Shown: positions 18,580 through 20,449 of the stretch, piece after piece
How the letters are laid out: the number at the start of each line of letters is the position of its first letter
Numbering within the stretch: the first letter of the stretch is position 1
NCBI RefSeq assembly: GCF_000003605.2
Contig: NW_003110479.1
Location: forward strand, 28,773 to 49,221
Length of the DNA stretch: 20,449 nucleotides
Origin: Saccoglossus kowalevskii
Lineage: Eukaryota; Hemichordata; Enteropneusta; Harrimaniidae
Reading direction: 5' to 3'
The notes under the pieces: generated by a model
The model's input: only the letters and a program-made list of their open reading frames with translations
The model's database searches: none
What the model was told of the DNA's origin: nothing
Position numbers and translations under genes: made by a program

Positions 18580-19095
18580 TTATGATGATTGACATTTGTA
18601 TCTGATCGCCAAACGAGTATTGAGAGATATTGCTCTGGAACAGCATTAATTAAAACAAAATCAGCCATTTTGAATACATGTATAATGAATATATAAAATT
18701 CGAACATAGTCAGTCAAAGCATGTCAGAGATATGGCTCTAGAAGCACATTTATTAAAACAAAATGGCCATCAGTCAGCCATTTTGAATTTTATCTGAAAA
18801 CAAAATGAAGTGCATCAAGGTCGTATAATGTCCAAAATCCATCTGTAAACAGCCGAGAAATGCTTGATTTTGATGATTTTTAGAACAAAAATGGTCACCA
18901 TTCGGCCATCTTGAATCAGATAGTGAAACAAATTGATGTACATATGTATAGTATCATGTAAGATGTATGTGTGAAGTTTGATTGTGATTGGTCCAGGCAT
19001 TTCTAAGATACAGGTCCGGACGACCACAGAAGTACGGACGCACAGAGGTCAAAACATAAGTCCCCGTTTTCGGACTGCATTCGAACGAGGGTTAA
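18580..19095. repeat. Interspersed repeat with gccattttgaat sub-repeats
   Basis: The motif acaaaat-ggcca--cagccattttgaat occurs three times in diverged form (about 18653-18676, 18755-18788, 18883-18917). A tail follows that includes gtgaagtttgattgtgattg and ggtcaaaacataagtccccg. This tail, with its acggacgcacagaggtc part, has the look of abundant interspersed repeats of marine invertebrates. I cannot give the class. Confidence 0.5.
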
Positions 19096-19100
19096 TAAAC

Positions 19101-20449
19101 ACCTTAAAATTGTCATCTAACTGTAAGGCCATCACGGATTGGCTCCTGAGTTGAAGTGCCAATTTTGGTTTTTGTTCTTTGTGTAATTAGGTATTTGCAT
19201 GCAACAAATTCGACCAAATTTTGTTAGCGGTTGGCTAATATTACCCCAACAGATACTTTGAGTGAAAGTGTGGTATTTTTTTCCTGATTCATAGGAATCT
19301 GAAAAACGCATTTCTCAACTTGTCTCTTATTTAGATTCATGCCATTTTCAAGATGGTGGCCTCTATATAGTAATAAATCAATCGCATTTATTTAATTATC
19401 ACTTGTACGCCAGCTAACTGTAGTTACAAACGAAATGACTGCATTATACAAAATCAAAACAGGCAAGATTCATGTTGTAAACACTCTTTAATGCATACAC
19501 AATAAACATGTCCATGTAAACAAAATGATAATTAAGTCAGCTTGCTATGGTCAAACCCAAACTACCGTAAAAACTCGATTAATTCGCGGTAGTAAAAATA
19601 ATTATTTTTTCAAGTGCACGAATTAATAGCGTAAAAACGGAAATTATTGGTTTTTGGTGCGCGAATTAAAAGAGTACTTTTAGATCGATTCAAAAAGGAG
19701 CTGTTTTCATAAATTTATTAGTGATTTGTTTTGTTTTCCAATGAACACGATTACAGGACGTTTTTTTAGTGCCTCTGAGACTCGTGGCTAGTGATATTCA
19801 TGGCATATAGTCGGGCAGAGAACACGCACTGCGTCAAGGACCACGCACCATGTTACACTTGAAATGAAACAGTGAAATGGCAAAGGTACACAAACAAATG
19901 ATGAGCACGTGGCTACAAAGTAGCCGTCTGGCTGCACTGCCTTTTTTTATTTTTCTAGGCATCGCCCGGGCAATGTTATGGCAGATATTAGGAAGTTCAT
20001 CTTGTCTGAAAAAATAACCCTGCGTTGATAAAAATGATGTCAAAAAATGTTTAGAAAAAATAATGTTTCGCGTTGACCAAATATAATCATGCAAAGTATA
20101 AATTCAAAGTGTTTCAATACATTAGTGAGAGGTCGCATTTTACGTGAACAAAAACATGCACTAAGAAGGAAAAGCAAACCAAAGTCAAAACGGGGTGCAT
20201 CATGGACATGACACAACACACGCTGCGACAACTGAGTGATTAGCGACGTAATTTTGGGACGCAATTGAACTTCAAGTCCTTTATTGCAAAACTTGCTGCG
20301 CGGCGATGCTGACATCAAGTGTGTGTTGGCCGAAGTTTGACCCCAAGTCATGCACTGAACTGGCGCGTTACCTTAGCAACCTTTTTCTTTCGTGCCCCGC
20401 GCGTCGACTAAGTAATAATCTTGCCCAACATCTGTAGTGTCGTGGGAAC
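19101..20449. other. Right-edge stretch without a recognised exon
   Basis: This region holds a repeat-like segment with taccgtaaaaactcgattaa and gcgcgaattaa words at about 19563-19675, and a small GC-richer zone towards the right edge. Minus-strand open frames at 19834-20094 and 20040-20351 overlap each other and show no family similarity. The upstream GANP exons are not visible here. Confidence 0.5.
20367..20380. promoter_or_regulatory. X-box (RFX) motif
   Basis: GTTACCTTAGCAAC fits the full palindromic RFX consensus GTNRCCNNRGYAAC at every fixed position. It lies in the GC-richer last 200 bases, close to cgcgcgtcgac, so it may belong to a promoter extending beyond the right edge. A single 14-base match without an adjoining gene is suggestive only. 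Confidence 0.4.

Noticed and set aside
20040-20351. 103-codon minus-strand open frame as an upstream GANP exon
   Set aside because: It has no FG repeats, no RRM-like motif and no similarity to the GANP N-terminus. The overlapping frame at 19834-20094 is equally unconvincing.

Overview
The window is genomic DNA from an animal. It is AT-rich, intron-rich and full of short mobile-element relics and minisatellites. The style of the interspersed repeats suggests a marine invertebrate (invertebrate deuterostome or lophotrochozoan), but the sequence does not let me name the species. There are no bacterial-type genes or operons.

The one real gene I can support lies on the minus strand and crosses almost the whole window. 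It is the middle part of GANP/MCM3AP, the metazoan Sac3 orthologue and scaffold of the TREX-2 mRNA-export complex. I placed thirteen consecutive internal exons, from 17618 down to 390. All have GT and AG borders and all twelve junctions agree in phase, giving about 637 codons. They cover the lead-in to the Sac3 domain (exon 1), the Sac3/GANP domain (exons 2 to 8), a conserved VNGGPL-type connector and a proline-rich linker (exons 9 and 10), and the long charged helical region that in this family binds ENY2 and centrins (exons 11 to 13). The FG-repeat and RRM-like N-terminus lies beyond the right edge. The C-terminal MCM3-binding/acetyltransferase-like part lies beyond the left edge.

The rest is intron with layered repeats. 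From left to right: a 55-bp doublet (1545-1655); a MITE with perfect 21-bp inverted ends (1777-1870); a 56-bp x4 minisatellite that repeats the exon 11 splice donor (1918-2145); a Tc1/mariner-like non-autonomous element (3256-4040); a partial duplication of exon 8 and its donor with a stop codon (4336-4425); a 49-bp doublet beside the exon 7 acceptor; a tRNA-Leu-derived SINE (about 7005-7200); a 118-bp near-perfect hairpin (8469-8586); a 23-bp satellite of about 60 units split by an insertion (8870-10672), with the insertion's paralogue at 11680-12007.

The 5.2-kb intron between exons 1 and 2 holds the oddest structure. Two GC-rich, coding-like blocks (12760-13453 minus, 16392-17298 plus) point away from each other. 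They share a start-site sequence and about 0.9 kb of diverged upstream DNA as an inverted repeat, but their downstream halves look unrelated. A small TIR element sits between the arms.

Right of exon 1 (17619-20449) I see no exon. That stretch holds a gaccacctg-type repeat, a nearly perfect 47-bp x6 minisatellite, an invertebrate interspersed repeat, and close to the right edge a full X-box (RFX) motif. No new defence, biosynthetic or other multi-gene system is visible. The observations most worth following are the tandem duplication of splice sites within one gene and the paired GC-rich modules.
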